A stretch of 64,000 nt of DNA. Origin: Brevundimonas sp. LM2 (lineage in GTDB: Bacteria; Pseudomonadota; Alphaproteobacteria; Caulobacterales; Caulobacteraceae). The notes under the pieces are model-generated. The model saw only the letters and a program-made list of their open reading frames with translations. It made no database searches and had not been told where the DNA came from. The DNA lies in assembly GCF_002002865.1 (NCBI RefSeq), contig NZ_CP019508.1, forward strand, positions 3,204,501 to 3,268,500, read 5' to 3'. Every line of letters begins with the position of its first letter. Positions within the stretch are counted from its first letter, which is position 1. Below are positions 35,300 through 46,067 of the stretch, in pieces. A program made the translations under genes and the position numbers.

Positions 35300-36565
35300 T
35301 TGCGCACGTATCATTTTCCCCTGGACCTGGTCCGCGAGCGGTCCCCTGAACGTCCAGTCGCACTCGTGCGGCCGCGTTCGGTTTCCGTAGCGGCGCGCTG
35401 GTTCCAGGACAATCTAAAGGCTGACGTCTTCTATGCGGTGAAGGCCAATCCGTCGCGCTGGGTCGTCGAGACCCTGGTCGAGGCGGGCGTCACCGGGTTC
35501 GACGTCGCATCTCTGGCGGAGATCGAGCTGGTTCGCTCGGTCAGCACCGACGTGCGCCTGGCCTTCATGCACCCGGTCAAGAGCCGGTCGGCGATCACCA
35601 AGGCCTATTTCGATCACGGTGTCCGCACCTTCTCGCTCGATTGCGAGGACGAGCTGCAGAAGATCCTCGACGCCACTGGCGGCGCCACGGATCTGAACCT
35701 GCTCGTGCGCATGGCGGTCTCGGCCGACGGCGCGGCCTATTCGCTGTCGGGCAAGTTCGGCGTTCCGGCCGACCAGGCTTCGTCCCTGCTGCTGGCCACG
35801 CGCCGGGCGGTGGTGGACGGGCTGATGGGGGTGTGCTTCCACGTGGGTTCGCAGTGCATGCGTCCGACCGCCTATCAGGCCGCCATGGCCCAGGTCGGTC
35901 GCGCCATCACCCGCGCCGGCGTGATCGTGGACATCGTCGACATCGGCGGCGGCTTCCCCTCGGTCTATCCCGGCATGGTGCCGCCGGACATGAGCGAATA
36001 CGCCGACGCGATCCATCGCGGGTTCAACGAGATGCCCGTGTCGGAAACGACCGAGCTGTGGTGCGAGCCCGGCCGGGCGCTGGTTGCCGAGTCGTCCTCG
36101 ATCCTGGCGCGCGTCGATCTGCGCAAGGGCGACGCCCTGTATCTGAACGACGGGTCCTATGGCTCTCTGTTCGACGCGACCCATTCGCGCTGGCCCTTCC
36201 CGACCAAGCTGGTGCGGGACGGGGATGCGTCGAGCGATCTGAAGCCGTTCCAGTTCTACGGACCGACCTGCGATTCGATCGATCACATGCCGGGTCCGTT
36301 CTGGCTGCCGGCCGACATCCGTGAGGGCGACTTCATCGAGATCGGCATGCTGGGCGCCTATGGCGTGGCCATGTCGACCGGCTTCAACGGCTATGGCGAG
36401 CATGATCTCGCCGTGGTCGAGGACGCCCCGATGGCCTCGCTCTATGGTCTGGCCCCCCGCTCCATCCCGACCGTGCGCACCACGGCGGAAGAGCAGGCGC
36501 GCAAGGTCGTTCGCCTGTCGCGCCCCAAGGGCAAGGCCGGCCAGCGCAAGAAGGCGCGTCGTTAG
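35300..36565 (+). CDS. Type III-fold ornithine (lysine/ornithine) decarboxylase
   Basis: A 421-residue PLP enzyme of the alanine racemase-like decarboxylase fold that makes putrescine from ornithine (cadaverine from lysine is possible). PLP lysine in VFYAVKANPS, glycine-rich phosphate loop DIGGGFPSVYPG, CEPGRALVAES, and catalytic Cys in GPTCDSIDHM are present; the C-terminus is a basic tail (KGKAGQRKKARR). I chose TTG 35300 because the protein then starts at RTYHFPLDLVRERSPERPVAL, as family members do, with AGGGG 11 bases upstream; the open frame further left encodes unconvincing sequence in a structured leader. A strong terminator follows. Confidence 0.93.
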   Translation: MRTYHFPLDLVRERSPERPVALVRPRSVSVAARWFQDNLKADVFYAVKANPSRWVVETLVEAGVTGFDVASLAEIELVRSVSTDVRLAFMHPVKSRSAITKAYFDHGVRTFSLDCEDELQKILDATGGATDLNLLVRMAVSADGAAYSLSGKFGVPADQASSLLLATRRAVVDGLMGVCFHVGSQCMRPTAYQAAMAQVGRAITRAGVIVDIVDIGGGFPSVYPGMVPPDMSEYADAIHRGFNEMPVSETTELWCEPGRALVAESSSILARVDLRKGDALYLNDGSYGSLFDATHSRWPFPTKLVRDGDASSDLKPFQFYGPTCDSIDHMPGPFWLPADIREGDFIEIGMLGAYGVAMSTGFNGYGEHDLAVVEDAPMASLYGLAPRSIPTVRTTAEEQARKVVRLSRPKGKAGQRKKARR

Positions 36566-36617
36566 GGGCTTGGGCTAAACCGTCACAGACCCTTTCTAGG
36601 GTTGGTGCATTCTAATC

Positions 36618-36657
36618 AGCAGCGGCCCGTCGCTCCGTCCGGGCCGCTGCTTCTTTT
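36618..36657 (+). terminator. Intrinsic terminator of the decarboxylase gene
   Basis: GCAGCGGCCC (36619-36628) pairs perfectly with GGGCCGCTGC (36641-36650) across a 12-base loop, followed by TTCTTTT. It isolates the decarboxylase mRNA from the deoxyhypusine-synthase-like gene. Confidence 0.88.
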
Positions 36658-36693
36658 GACGACGGGCGCTCAAACCAAAGGGAAACCCTTGCA

Positions 36694-37752
36694 ATGAACG
36701 CTCCCGTTCAGACCAACACCAAGGCTCAGCTGCTCCAGAACGTCGTCGAGCACATCGACATCACGTCCTTCGACGCCCGGCCGATCGTCGACGCCATGCG
36801 CAAGATGAGCTTCTCGTCGCGCGACACGGCCCGCGCCGCCGACATCTTCTCCATGGCCATCGAGGACAAGGACTGCTCGCCGTGGCTGATCCTGGCCGGC
36901 TCGACCTCGGCCGGCGGCTGCATGCACGTGTACCGCGACATGGTGAAGTTCGGCATGGTCGACGCGATCGTGGCCACCGGCGCCTCTATCGTCGACATGG
37001 ATTTCTTCGAGGCCCTGGGCTTCAAACACTACCAGGCCGCCGGCGAGGTCGACGACAACGTCCTGCGCGACAACTACATCGACCGGATCTACGACACCTA
37101 TATCGACGAGGAAGAGCTCCAGAACTGCGATCACACGATCCTGGAGATCTGCAACGCCCTGGAGCCGCGCGCCTATTCCAGCCGCGAATTCATCTGGGAA
37201 ATGGGCAAGTGGCTGTCCGAAGGGAACGCCAAGAAGCCCGGCTCGCTGATCCAGACCGCCTATGAGGAGGGCGTGCCGATCTTCTGCCCGGCCTTCGTCG
37301 ACTCCTCGGCCGGCTTCGGCCTGGTCAAGCACCAGAAAGAGCGGATCGCGGCGGGCCAGCCCTATCTGATGATCGACGCGGTCGCCGACTTCCGCGAGCT
37401 GACCGACATCAAGATCGCGGCGGGCGTCACCGGCCTGTTCATGGTCGGCGGCGGCGTGCCCAAGAATTTCGCGCAGGACACCGTGGTCTGCGCCGAGATC
37501 CTGGGCATCGAGGCCGAGATGCACCGCTATGCGGTCCAGATCACGGTCGCCGACGTCCGCGACGGGGCCTGCTCGTCCTCGACGCTGAAGGAGGCCGCCT
37601 CCTGGGGCAAGGTCCAGACCACCCACGAGCAGATGGTGTTCGCCGAGGCCACCACGGTCGTGCCGCTGATCGGCTCGGACGCCTATCACCGCGGAGCCTG
37701 GAAGAACCGCGACAAGCGCCGATGGGCCAAGCTGTTCGACAAACAGGCCTGA
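36694..37752 (+). CDS. Deoxyhypusine synthase-like protein (possible homospermidine synthase)
   Basis: A 352-residue member of the deoxyhypusine synthase family, an NAD-dependent Rossmann-like fold that transfers a 4-aminobutyl group from spermidine. The catalytic lysine is kept (Lys306 in EAASWGKVQ), as is the NAD-binding LAGSTSAGG near the N-terminus. Bacteria lack eIF5A, so protein hypusination is unlikely; DHS-derived enzymes elsewhere make homospermidine from putrescine/spermidine. Its place directly after an ornithine decarboxylase, a putrescine source, supports that reading. AAAGGGAAA lies upstream of ATG 36694. Own terminator downstream. Confidence 0.88.
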   Translation: MNAPVQTNTKAQLLQNVVEHIDITSFDARPIVDAMRKMSFSSRDTARAADIFSMAIEDKDCSPWLILAGSTSAGGCMHVYRDMVKFGMVDAIVATGASIVDMDFFEALGFKHYQAAGEVDDNVLRDNYIDRIYDTYIDEEELQNCDHTILEICNALEPRAYSSREFIWEMGKWLSEGNAKKPGSLIQTAYEEGVPIFCPAFVDSSAGFGLVKHQKERIAAGQPYLMIDAVADFRELTDIKIAAGVTGLFMVGGGVPKNFAQDTVVCAEILGIEAEMHRYAVQITVADVRDGACSSSTLKEAASWGKVQTTHEQMVFAEATTVVPLIGSDAYHRGAWKNRDKRRWAKLFDKQA

Positions 37753-37773
37753 GCGCCGGCCTGAGATGAGACG

Positions 37774-37805
37774 GAGGGCCGCGAGCGATCGCGGCCCTTT
37801 GTCGT
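37774..37805 (+). terminator. Intrinsic terminator of the DHS-like gene
   Basis: AGGGCCGCGA / TCGCGGCCCT (stem within 37775-37798) closes a small loop and is followed by TTGTCGTT. Placed 22 bases after the DHS-like stop codon. Confidence 0.82.
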
Positions 37806-37869
37806 TGCGCCGGGCCTTGCGGAACGACGTCGCCCGGCAGGCTTTCAAGGGAGATCGCAAGGAGCGCCC

Positions 37870-38223
37870 ATGACCGACCCGACCGACGACAATCGCGAAT
37901 CCCAGGAAGCCGACGGCGTGGGCGAACGCCCGGATCACGGAAGGATGCAGGATGCCCTGATCGACGCCGTCTCGGGCAGCGGCATGGGCTCGGACACCCG
38001 GGCGGGCTCGCTGCAAGGCGGGGCCGCCTCCGGCTCCGACGCCGACCCGGCCCAGGTCGAGGTGGATCGCGTCATGGCCGATGAAGGTCGCTCCGAGGCG
38101 GATCCGCAGTCGGGATCCGGCGTCGATCCCGATCCGATCGCCAACACCGGCGTCGGCCCCGACGAGGCGGCCGATCCGGCCGAAGGCAAGCGCGACCCCG
38201 AGGCCGACGCCGCGACCGGCTGA
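37870..38223 (+). CDS. 117-residue acidic, disordered protein
   Basis: Starts at ATG 37870 with AAGGAGC 4 bases upstream, a good ribosome site. The product is highly acidic and rich in Gly, Ser, Pro and Ala (MTDPTDDNRESQEADG; GRSEADPQSGSGVDPDPIA) with no hydrophobic core, no signal peptide and one possible short helix (MQDALIDAVSG, about 26-36). It is almost certainly intrinsically disordered. I do not recognise the family. It is the first of three co-oriented poorly known genes. Confidence 0.62.
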   Translation: MTDPTDDNRESQEADGVGERPDHGRMQDALIDAVSGSGMGSDTRAGSLQGGAASGSDADPAQVEVDRVMADEGRSEADPQSGSGVDPDPIANTGVGPDEAADPAEGKRDPEADAATG

Positions 38224-38292
38224 TCGCCTTGCTGTCGCCGCGCCGATAGGCCACGGTAGTCGAACAACCCAGTCTTTTCAGGACGATCCGGA

Positions 38293-38790
38293 ATGATGCG
38301 TATAGTGGCGGCCGCACTGATGGCGGGCGCAACCGGATTGGCGGCGTGCGACAGGGCGTCCGACAAGGTCGAGGTCGGAGGCGAGACCCCGGCCGCCCGG
38401 GCTCCCGGCGCGGCCGCGTCAAGCCAGACGGTCGGCGGACCCTCAAACGCAGGACCCGAGGCCGGGAGCCTGATCGTGCCCGGTGCCCCGGCCTTCGCCG
38501 TGCTCTATCCCGGAGGCGAGATCGAGGCCCCGCCGACGATCGCATCGGATGCCGTCGGCTCAGGAGGTCTGGTGACCTTCCGGACGGATGCCGCTCCCGA
38601 AACCATCGTCACCTTCTACCGCACCCACGCCGAAGCCGCCGGCCTGTCGTCGGTGATGGCGATGAACATGGGGGAGGCCCGGTCGTACGGCGCGGCCAAG
38701 GCCGGGGTCGGGACCAGTCTGCAGGTCGTGGCCTCTCCGCTGGAAGAGGGTGGGACCTCGGTCCAGGTCAGCTGGAGCGCGGGCGGGTGA
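38293..38790 (+). CDS. 165-residue lipoprotein of unknown function
   Basis: N-terminal lipoprotein signal MMRIVAAALMAGATGLAAC with the acylated Cys19, a disordered Ala/Pro/Gly linker to about residue 60, and a C-terminal globular domain of about 100 residues with alternating beta strands and one helix (PETIVTFYRTHAEAAGLSSV). The domain has the look of a small periplasmic alpha/beta fold but I cannot name it. Likely an outer-membrane-anchored periplasmic protein. 19 bases separate it from the next gene. Confidence 0.72.
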   Translation: MMRIVAAALMAGATGLAACDRASDKVEVGGETPAARAPGAAASSQTVGGPSNAGPEAGSLIVPGAPAFAVLYPGGEIEAPPTIASDAVGSGGLVTFRTDAAPETIVTFYRTHAEAAGLSSVMAMNMGEARSYGAAKAGVGTSLQVVASPLEEGGTSVQVSWSAGG

Positions 38791-38808
38791 CGGGCCGGCG
38801 GGTCTGAC

Positions 38809-39762
38809 GTGGAGGCGCCCCCTGCCCCCGCCATTGACGCTCGCCTCTGTTCTTCGGCCGAAATCGCGGCCCTGACGGCCATCGACCCCGCCCCGATCGT
38901 CCTGAGCTGTCGCGCCGTCCTCGCGCCGCAGCAGGCGGTCACCCGACGGATCGTCTTCGAGGGAGCCGAGGCGTCCGGGGCGGGGCTCGATTGCAACGGC
39001 GCGCTAGTTGGTCGGCCAGGCCTGGCCTCCAGTGTCCAGGCTCCCACCGTCCTGATCCAGTCGCGCCACACTCCGACGGGCTGGAGTCGGCCCAGCGACG
39101 TGACCCTTCGCGGGTGCGTGGTCCACGGCAATATCCGGGTGCGCGGCATGGGGGCGGGCGGGGATCTCGAGCCCCTGCGCGCCTCGTCCCGCACCCCCGC
39201 CCATACGTCGAACGCCCAGGCCGCCGCCCCGACGCGCGTGCGGCTGACGAACCTTACCCTGATCGCGACTGGCTCGATCCCGCTCTATGTCGGGCCCGGG
39301 GTCACGGATCTAGTGTTCGAAGACAGCCGGGTCACCGGCCGGTCGGTCTCCACAGCCGTCTATCTGGACGCCGAAAGCGCCGGGGCCGTGATCCGCCGGG
39401 TGGCGTTCGACATCCGCACAGGGCGCGAGCAGATCGCGGTCGACGGGTCGGCGCGCAACCGGATCGAGCAGAACCGCTTCGCCCTGGGTGGGCGGGGCGG
39501 GGTCTTTCTGTACCGGAACTGCGGCGAGGACGCCGTGATCCGGCACCAGACGCCGTCGGACAATGTCATCGCCGGCAACACCTTCACCGGCGCGCGCTGG
39601 GTGTGGCCCAATACGGTCGTGGTCGGGTCGCGCGAGGGCCGCCGGCGCTATTGCGGAGCCGACCGGGGCTGGCCCTTCGGATCCAGCGTGGACGACCTCG
39701 ACCGGGCCGACCGCAATGTCGTCGGCGCCAACGTCGTCCGCCGCGGCTGGCGGCTCTTCTAG
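38809..39762 (+). CDS. Right-handed beta-helix protein, function unknown
   Basis: A 317-residue protein with repeated short beta strands containing Val/Ile-Arg-Asn-like turns (VTLRGCVVHGNIRVRGMG, VRLTNLTLIATG, LVFEDSRVTG, NRIEQNRFALGG, NVIAGNTFTG), the pattern of NosD/pectate-lyase-like parallel beta-helix (PbH1) proteins. The only in-frame start is GTG 38809, which gives no signal peptide, yet the fold and Cys pairs (Cys14/34, C-terminal CGAD) suggest an exported protein; a missed upstream start is excluded by an in-frame stop at 38788. Substrate unknown. Confidence 0.7.
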   Translation: MEAPPAPAIDARLCSSAEIAALTAIDPAPIVLSCRAVLAPQQAVTRRIVFEGAEASGAGLDCNGALVGRPGLASSVQAPTVLIQSRHTPTGWSRPSDVTLRGCVVHGNIRVRGMGAGGDLEPLRASSRTPAHTSNAQAAAPTRVRLTNLTLIATGSIPLYVGPGVTDLVFEDSRVTGRSVSTAVYLDAESAGAVIRRVAFDIRTGREQIAVDGSARNRIEQNRFALGGRGGVFLYRNCGEDAVIRHQTPSDNVIAGNTFTGARWVWPNTVVVGSREGRRRYCGADRGWPFGSSVDDLDRADRNVVGANVVRRGWRLF

Positions 39763-39770
39763 ACCGTGGG

Positions 39771-41656
<1,886 letters not shown>

Positions 41657-41752
41657 GATGGCTGGCGCCCTTTCAGACGAACGGCGGACCCGAAGACGAC
41701 GGGCAGGCGGGCCAGATAGCCATCCCTGCCCCCCGGTTCAACAGCCGGGGCT

Positions 41753-41789
41753 CAAACGAAAGGAGGCGGCCCGTCGCCGGACCGCCTCC
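41753..41789 (-). terminator. Intrinsic terminator of the TonB receptor gene
   Basis: On the minus strand GGAGGCGG (41789-41782) pairs with CCGCCTCC (41769-41762) and is followed by TTTCGTTTG. It lies 35 bases after the receptor stop codon. Confidence 0.8.
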
Positions 41790-41823
41790 CTGTCGTTGTG
41801 ATCGCGAGGATGCGACCCGGTTT

Positions 41824-44800
41824 TTAGAACTCGTAGCGCAGGCCCAGCTGAACGGCCCAGAACGACTTGCCGTTGTTGTCACGGGTTTTCGTGTCGGCGG
41901 TGGTGCTGGCGTTGCTGTAGCGATAGCCGGTGCAGACCGGGGTGCCCGTCGGAGCGACTTGGCCGTTAGCATCCGAGCACTGGGCGTTGATGAGGTTCAG
42001 CGAGTCGCCGTACTCCTCGACGATGCCCCACTCGTCGTTCAGCAGGTTGGCGAGGTTCTGGACGTCGGCGACGAAGCGGAACCGGCCGGGCAGCCAGAAC
42101 GCCGGCAGTTCCTGGCTGAACTGCAGATCGATCTGGTAGGTTTCCGGCTGGTCGTCGGAGCCTTCGCCCTTCTCGGCGATCTTGCCGTATTCGAGGCCGA
42201 AGGTGTCCACCAGGCTGCGGAAACGGTCGCGGGTGGCGGCGTCGGCGAAGGTCACGAAGCCGACCGTCAGATCGTTCGGGTTCGCATCGTTGGCGAAGTC
42301 CGGCACGTACAGCAGCTGGCTGCCGCGGTTCACGCCGAAGGTCGGGCTGCGCGACGCCGCCGTATCGCTCATCGTGAAGCTGCTCGGGCGCCCGTCGCGG
42401 ATCTCGCCGAACAGGTTGAGCCGGGTCTCCAGGCCGTCGATGAAGTCGTGCGTGTAGTTCACCTCGGCCTTGTAGCGGTTCGAGATCTGTTCGAAGGCCG
42501 TGCCGTAGGCTTCTTCGTTCGGGTCGAGGCGCGAGGCACCGGTGCCATAGAGCGAGCTGGCGGTGGAGCCGAAGCGCGCGCCCGAGACGCGATCCTCGAT
42601 ATTGGAGCGGGCATAGCCGACCAGCAGGTCCAGGTCGCCGTCGAAGAAGCTGCGCTCGGCGCTGATGCCGAAGGTGTAGCTTTCACCCTCGTCGGTGTTG
42701 AAGGCGACGATGTCGCGGTTCGATCCCGGGTTGGTGGAGTTGATGCCGGACGTCGCAAAACGCCCTGCGGTCGCCCTATCGGCCGCGGTCGCCGTGGGGG
42801 CCGTGCTTCCGCGCAGGATCCCGTCGTAACGGATACGGCCGTCGGGAGTGTATTGCTGCACACCGTTGACCAGCAGGGGCTTGGCGCGGAAGTCGCGGAA
42901 AGAAAGCCCCTTGTTCACTTGGGTGACGACCAGGTCCAGGTTCACGCGCCAGTTGTCGAGCGCGCGGTCGCCGAAGCTTCCCAGATGCGACCAGCCTTCC
43001 GGCAGTTCGATCGTTGTGGTCAGGAAGTATTTCCAGTCGGACGGCAGTTCGAAGTTCGGCGCGAGCGCGTTCACCTCCGACGTCGGGGCCGCGACGGCAC
43101 CGCCCTGAAGCGTCTGAACGGCCGTCGGAAGGTCGTAGCCGAAGCGCGGATCGGCCACATTGATATTCAGAGCGGCCGCCCCGATCGCTTGCGTAAAGCC
43201 GGCGACTCCGGTCGTTTCGGTGAACGTGCCGTCCGGGTTGCGCTCGATCTGGATGCCCGAGGTCAGGACACCGGTGTTGCTGAACGAGTTCGACAGGATC
43301 ACATCCGGCAGACCGCCCGAGAACAGGCCCAGACCACCGTTGAAGCTCAGCCAGTCCGTCGCGTCCCACTTGAACGAGGCGCGGGGCATCAGAAGGCTGA
43401 TGCCGTCATAGGTCTGCTGGTTGGAGAAGCCGACCCGGTTGACGAAGTTCTGGTTGAAAGCCGGCTTGTCGTCGCTCTTGTACCAGTCGAAGCGCACGCC
43501 CGCCTGCAGGCTGAGGTTGTCGAACAGCTGCAGCGTGTCCTGCGAGAAGACCGAATGCAGGGTGTATTCGAAGTCCGCTGCGGCGTCGTTCGCGTCGCCC
43601 GTGATGGCGTTGGAATAGACCAGGCGGCTGGCTTGGCCGGCGGCGAAATCGGCGCGGGAGTCGAAGTAGTAGGTGCCGTCGCTGTTGGCCACGAACAGGT
43701 TGAAGACCGAGACCTTCTGGCTCTGGTAGCCGAACTTGAACAGGTTGTCGCCGAGCGCGTACTCGCCCTTGGCCTGAATCTGCAGGTTGTCCGTGGCCAG
43801 GAAGTTGGCGTGGCGGAACTGGTCGGGGCCGAAGCGGAACACCGAGTTCGAGCCACAGCCCGTAATCACGCCCGAGGTCAGGGTGCGGGTCGCGTCCGAG
43901 CAGACCGTGATGTCGGCGAACTCCTGGCCCGACGGCGGATCCTGCAGGCGCTCGTATTCACGATAGGTGACGCGCAGCTGGGTGGAGAAGTTGTCGGTCC
44001 ACTGCGAGTTCAGCTCGGCGGCATAGGCGGTGTCGTCCTCGCCCGTCAGATACCATTGCGAGTCGAAGCCGGCGGAAGTCGTGCCGAGGTTGGTGCGCTG
44101 GATCAGCGAGGATTCGGCGTGACGGTAGGTCAGAGACAGGCGCTGGCTGTCGGTGATGTTCCAGTCGAGCTTGCCGGTGTATTTCTCGTCCGTGATCGGC
44201 TTGGTGCGGGTGATGCCGCCGATGTCGAACTCGCTGGCGTAGACCGAGTTGAACTGGCTCACGAACCCGTCGAGGTCCTGCTGGGTGATGCCGCGGATCG
44301 AGTTGGCGAAGCCGCCGCCGGTCGGGCCGGTCGACGTCTGGTCGGCCGTTTCGTACAGCTCGTAGGAGCTGGCGAAGAACAGCCGGTCTTGCCACAGCGG
44401 ACCCGAGACGAAGAAGCCGTAGTTGGTCTGGGTGATCGCGGTGGGAATGTCCTGCCCGCGGATGCTGTCACCCACCAGGCCGTCGTTCAGATAGTTGACG
44501 AAGGCCGAGCCGTGGAAGTCGTTGCCGCCCGAGCGGAGGACCACGTCGAGGGCACCGCCGGAGAAGTCGCCGTTCTCGACGTCGACCGGAACGGCGCTGA
44601 CGCTGAACTGTTCGATCGCGTCCAGCGAGACCGGGCCGCGACGGGTCGGCGTGCCGCCCGTGTTCAGGCCGAAATCGTCCTGGGCCTGGGTGCCGTCGAT
44701 GGTGATGCGGTTCGTGCGGGGGTTCGAGCCGGCGATGGAGATGCCGCCGTCGCCACGCGTGTTCTGCGAGACCAGGATGTTGCGGCGGGCCAGGTCGCGG

Positions 44801-45258
44801 ATGTCGCGGTTGACCGAGACGACGCTCTGCACGCCGGCGCGGTCGAGCACCGAGGTCACGCCGGTGTTGTCGGCGGTGACGTCGCGCACGCCGACGACGA
44901 CGACGTCGTCAAGGGTGGAACCGCCGACCGAGATGGTCAGGGGCGTGGTCTCGGCGACCTGGAGGCTGACGTCCTCGAGGACGGCGATCCCGGCGTCCGT
45001 GGTCGCCTCGATCCGGTAGGGTCCGCCCGGACGCAGGCCGCGCGCGGTGAACACGCCGGCACCGTCGGTCACGGTCGAAAGCGTCGTGCCCGAGGGAAGG
45101 TGGGTCAGGGTGACCTGGCTGCCGGCCACCGGCACCTCGTTGGCCACGACGGTGCCGCGCACGGCCGACGTCGTTTCCTGAGCGTAAACGGCCGTCGACA
45201 TCGCCAGCGATGTCACGAGGGCCGTGCCGGCCCAGATCGCTCGAGAGCGGTTCGTCAT
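41824..45258 (-). CDS. Oar-like TonB-dependent outer membrane receptor
   Basis: A 1144-residue receptor. Signal peptide MTNRSRAIWAG...AVYAQ (cleavage after AYA-like site near residue 27), then a carboxypeptidase-regulatory-like Ig domain (about 30-105, GTVVANEVPVAGSQVTLTH), a plug domain (about 115-235, with ISIAGSNPRTNRITIDGTQ) and a long 22-strand barrel ending in the outer-membrane signature LGLRYEF with terminal Phe. I chose ATG 45258 for the signal peptide; the open frame upstream adds unrelated residues. The cargo is unknown, but three tandem Pho repeats about 95-125 bases upstream point to a phosphate-starvation role, for example uptake of a phosphorylated compound. Confidence 0.93.
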   Translation of the reverse strand: MTNRSRAIWAGTALVTSLAMSTAVYAQETTSAVRGTVVANEVPVAGSQVTLTHLPSGTTLSTVTDGAGVFTARGLRPGGPYRIEATTDAGIAVLEDVSLQVAETTPLTISVGGSTLDDVVVVGVRDVTADNTGVTSVLDRAGVQSVVSVNRDIRDLARRNILVSQNTRGDGGISIAGSNPRTNRITIDGTQAQDDFGLNTGGTPTRRGPVSLDAIEQFSVSAVPVDVENGDFSGGALDVVLRSGGNDFHGSAFVNYLNDGLVGDSIRGQDIPTAITQTNYGFFVSGPLWQDRLFFASSYELYETADQTSTGPTGGGFANSIRGITQQDLDGFVSQFNSVYASEFDIGGITRTKPITDEKYTGKLDWNITDSQRLSLTYRHAESSLIQRTNLGTTSAGFDSQWYLTGEDDTAYAAELNSQWTDNFSTQLRVTYREYERLQDPPSGQEFADITVCSDATRTLTSGVITGCGSNSVFRFGPDQFRHANFLATDNLQIQAKGEYALGDNLFKFGYQSQKVSVFNLFVANSDGTYYFDSRADFAAGQASRLVYSNAITGDANDAAADFEYTLHSVFSQDTLQLFDNLSLQAGVRFDWYKSDDKPAFNQNFVNRVGFSNQQTYDGISLLMPRASFKWDATDWLSFNGGLGLFSGGLPDVILSNSFSNTGVLTSGIQIERNPDGTFTETTGVAGFTQAIGAAALNINVADPRFGYDLPTAVQTLQGGAVAAPTSEVNALAPNFELPSDWKYFLTTTIELPEGWSHLGSFGDRALDNWRVNLDLVVTQVNKGLSFRDFRAKPLLVNGVQQYTPDGRIRYDGILRGSTAPTATAADRATAGRFATSGINSTNPGSNRDIVAFNTDEGESYTFGISAERSFFDGDLDLLVGYARSNIEDRVSGARFGSTASSLYGTGASRLDPNEEAYGTAFEQISNRYKAEVNYTHDFIDGLETRLNLFGEIRDGRPSSFTMSDTAASRSPTFGVNRGSQLLYVPDFANDANPNDLTVGFVTFADAATRDRFRSLVDTFGLEYGKIAEKGEGSDDQPETYQIDLQFSQELPAFWLPGRFRFVADVQNLANLLNDEWGIVEEYGDSLNLINAQCSDANGQVAPTGTPVCTGYRYSNASTTADTKTRDNNGKSFWAVQLGLRYEF

Positions 45259-45350
45259 TGTCTGTTTCCCACAGTGAGGGGCACGCGCCCGGGGCGACGG
45301 GACACCGGCCCGTCTCAATCCCGCCCGCTTTAAGGCGCGAGCCGCAATGC

Positions 45351-45383
45351 CTCAGCGACAGTGATATGACAGACGTGTGACGA
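45351..45383 (-). promoter_or_regulatory. Triple Pho box upstream of the TonB receptor
   Basis: Read on the minus strand, three consecutive 11-base units: TCGTCACACGT, CTGTCATATCA, CTGTCGCTGAG. All share the GTCAC/GTCAT/GTCGC core in 11-base register, and the middle pair CTGTCAT-N4-CTGTCGC is close to the PhoB consensus. The box ends 93 bases before the receptor ATG. No convincing -10 hexamer is evident downstream, which is usual for PhoB-activated promoters with weak sigma-70 elements. Confidence 0.65.
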
Positions 45384-45428
45384 CGACGGGGGGTGACACG
45401 ATGGCAACAGTGAGGCGGTTTGCCGCGC

Positions 45429-46067
45429 TCAGCGCCCCCACACGGCCCGGAGGCGGGCCGCGCGACCGCAGAATCGGGTGTAGCCCCCATAGCGGACCGG
45501 GTTCAGCCGGGCGAAGTCCTGATGATAGGCCTCGGCCGGCCAGAACCGGGCGGCCGCGCGCACGGGGGTGGTGAACCGGTCGGCTCCGATCACAGCGGCG
45601 GCGGCGGCGGCGCGCGAGGCCCGGGCGATCGGGGCCTGGGCCGGCGTGGCGAAGACCGCCGTGGCATAGCTCTCGCCCTGGTCGCAGAACTGGCCGTCGG
45701 GATCGGTCGGATCAATGGTTCGCCAGAACCGGTCGACCAGCTGGCGATAGCTGATCCGCGCCGGATCGTAGGTGACCTGGACGGCCTCGAGATGGCCGGT
45801 GCCGCCGCGCACCACCCGCTCGTAGGAAGGGTTGGCGACCGTGCCGCCCGCGAACCCCGAGACGGCCGCCACCACACCCGGCATGGCCTCGAAATTGGCC
45901 TCGACCGACCAGAAACAGCCGCCGGCGAACAGGGCGACCTCGCGACGGCCGCTGTCGGGACCGGACTGAACAACCGGCGGCGGGGTGGCCCCAGCCGGCT
46001 CGCCGGGGGAGCAGGCCCCCAGCGCGACGGCGGCGACCAGAGCGCAGCGGGACAGGATGGACATCAA
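45429..46067 (-). CDS. msrA: Lipoprotein peptide-methionine (S)-S-oxide reductase
   Basis: A 212-residue MsrA that reduces methionine-S-sulfoxide. The active-site motif GGCFW has the nucleophile Cys51, and the family segments [14 protein letters not shown] and [10 protein letters not shown] are present, with resolving cysteines in the second half. Unusual is the N-terminus: a lipoprotein signal (VALGAC, Cys19) that would anchor the enzyme in the envelope rather than the cytoplasm. Start ATG 46067 (or the adjacent ATG 46064). No msrB is near. A divergent 460-base gap separates it from ompA's 3' end. Confidence 0.93.
   Translation of the reverse strand: MMSILSRCALVAAVALGACSPGEPAGATPPPVVQSGPDSGRREVALFAGGCFWSVEANFEAMPGVVAAVSGFAGGTVANPSYERVVRGGTGHLEAVQVTYDPARISYRQLVDRFWRTIDPTDPDGQFCDQGESYATAVFATPAQAPIARASRAAAAAAVIGADRFTTPVRAAARFWPAEAYHQDFARLNPVRYGGYTRFCGRAARLRAVWGR

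Noticed and set aside
41959..45333. A 1124-codon open frame antisense to the TonB receptor
   Set aside because: Its translation is rich in Arg, Gly, Val and Gln without any fold or motif; it mirrors the high-GC codons of the real receptor on the other strand.
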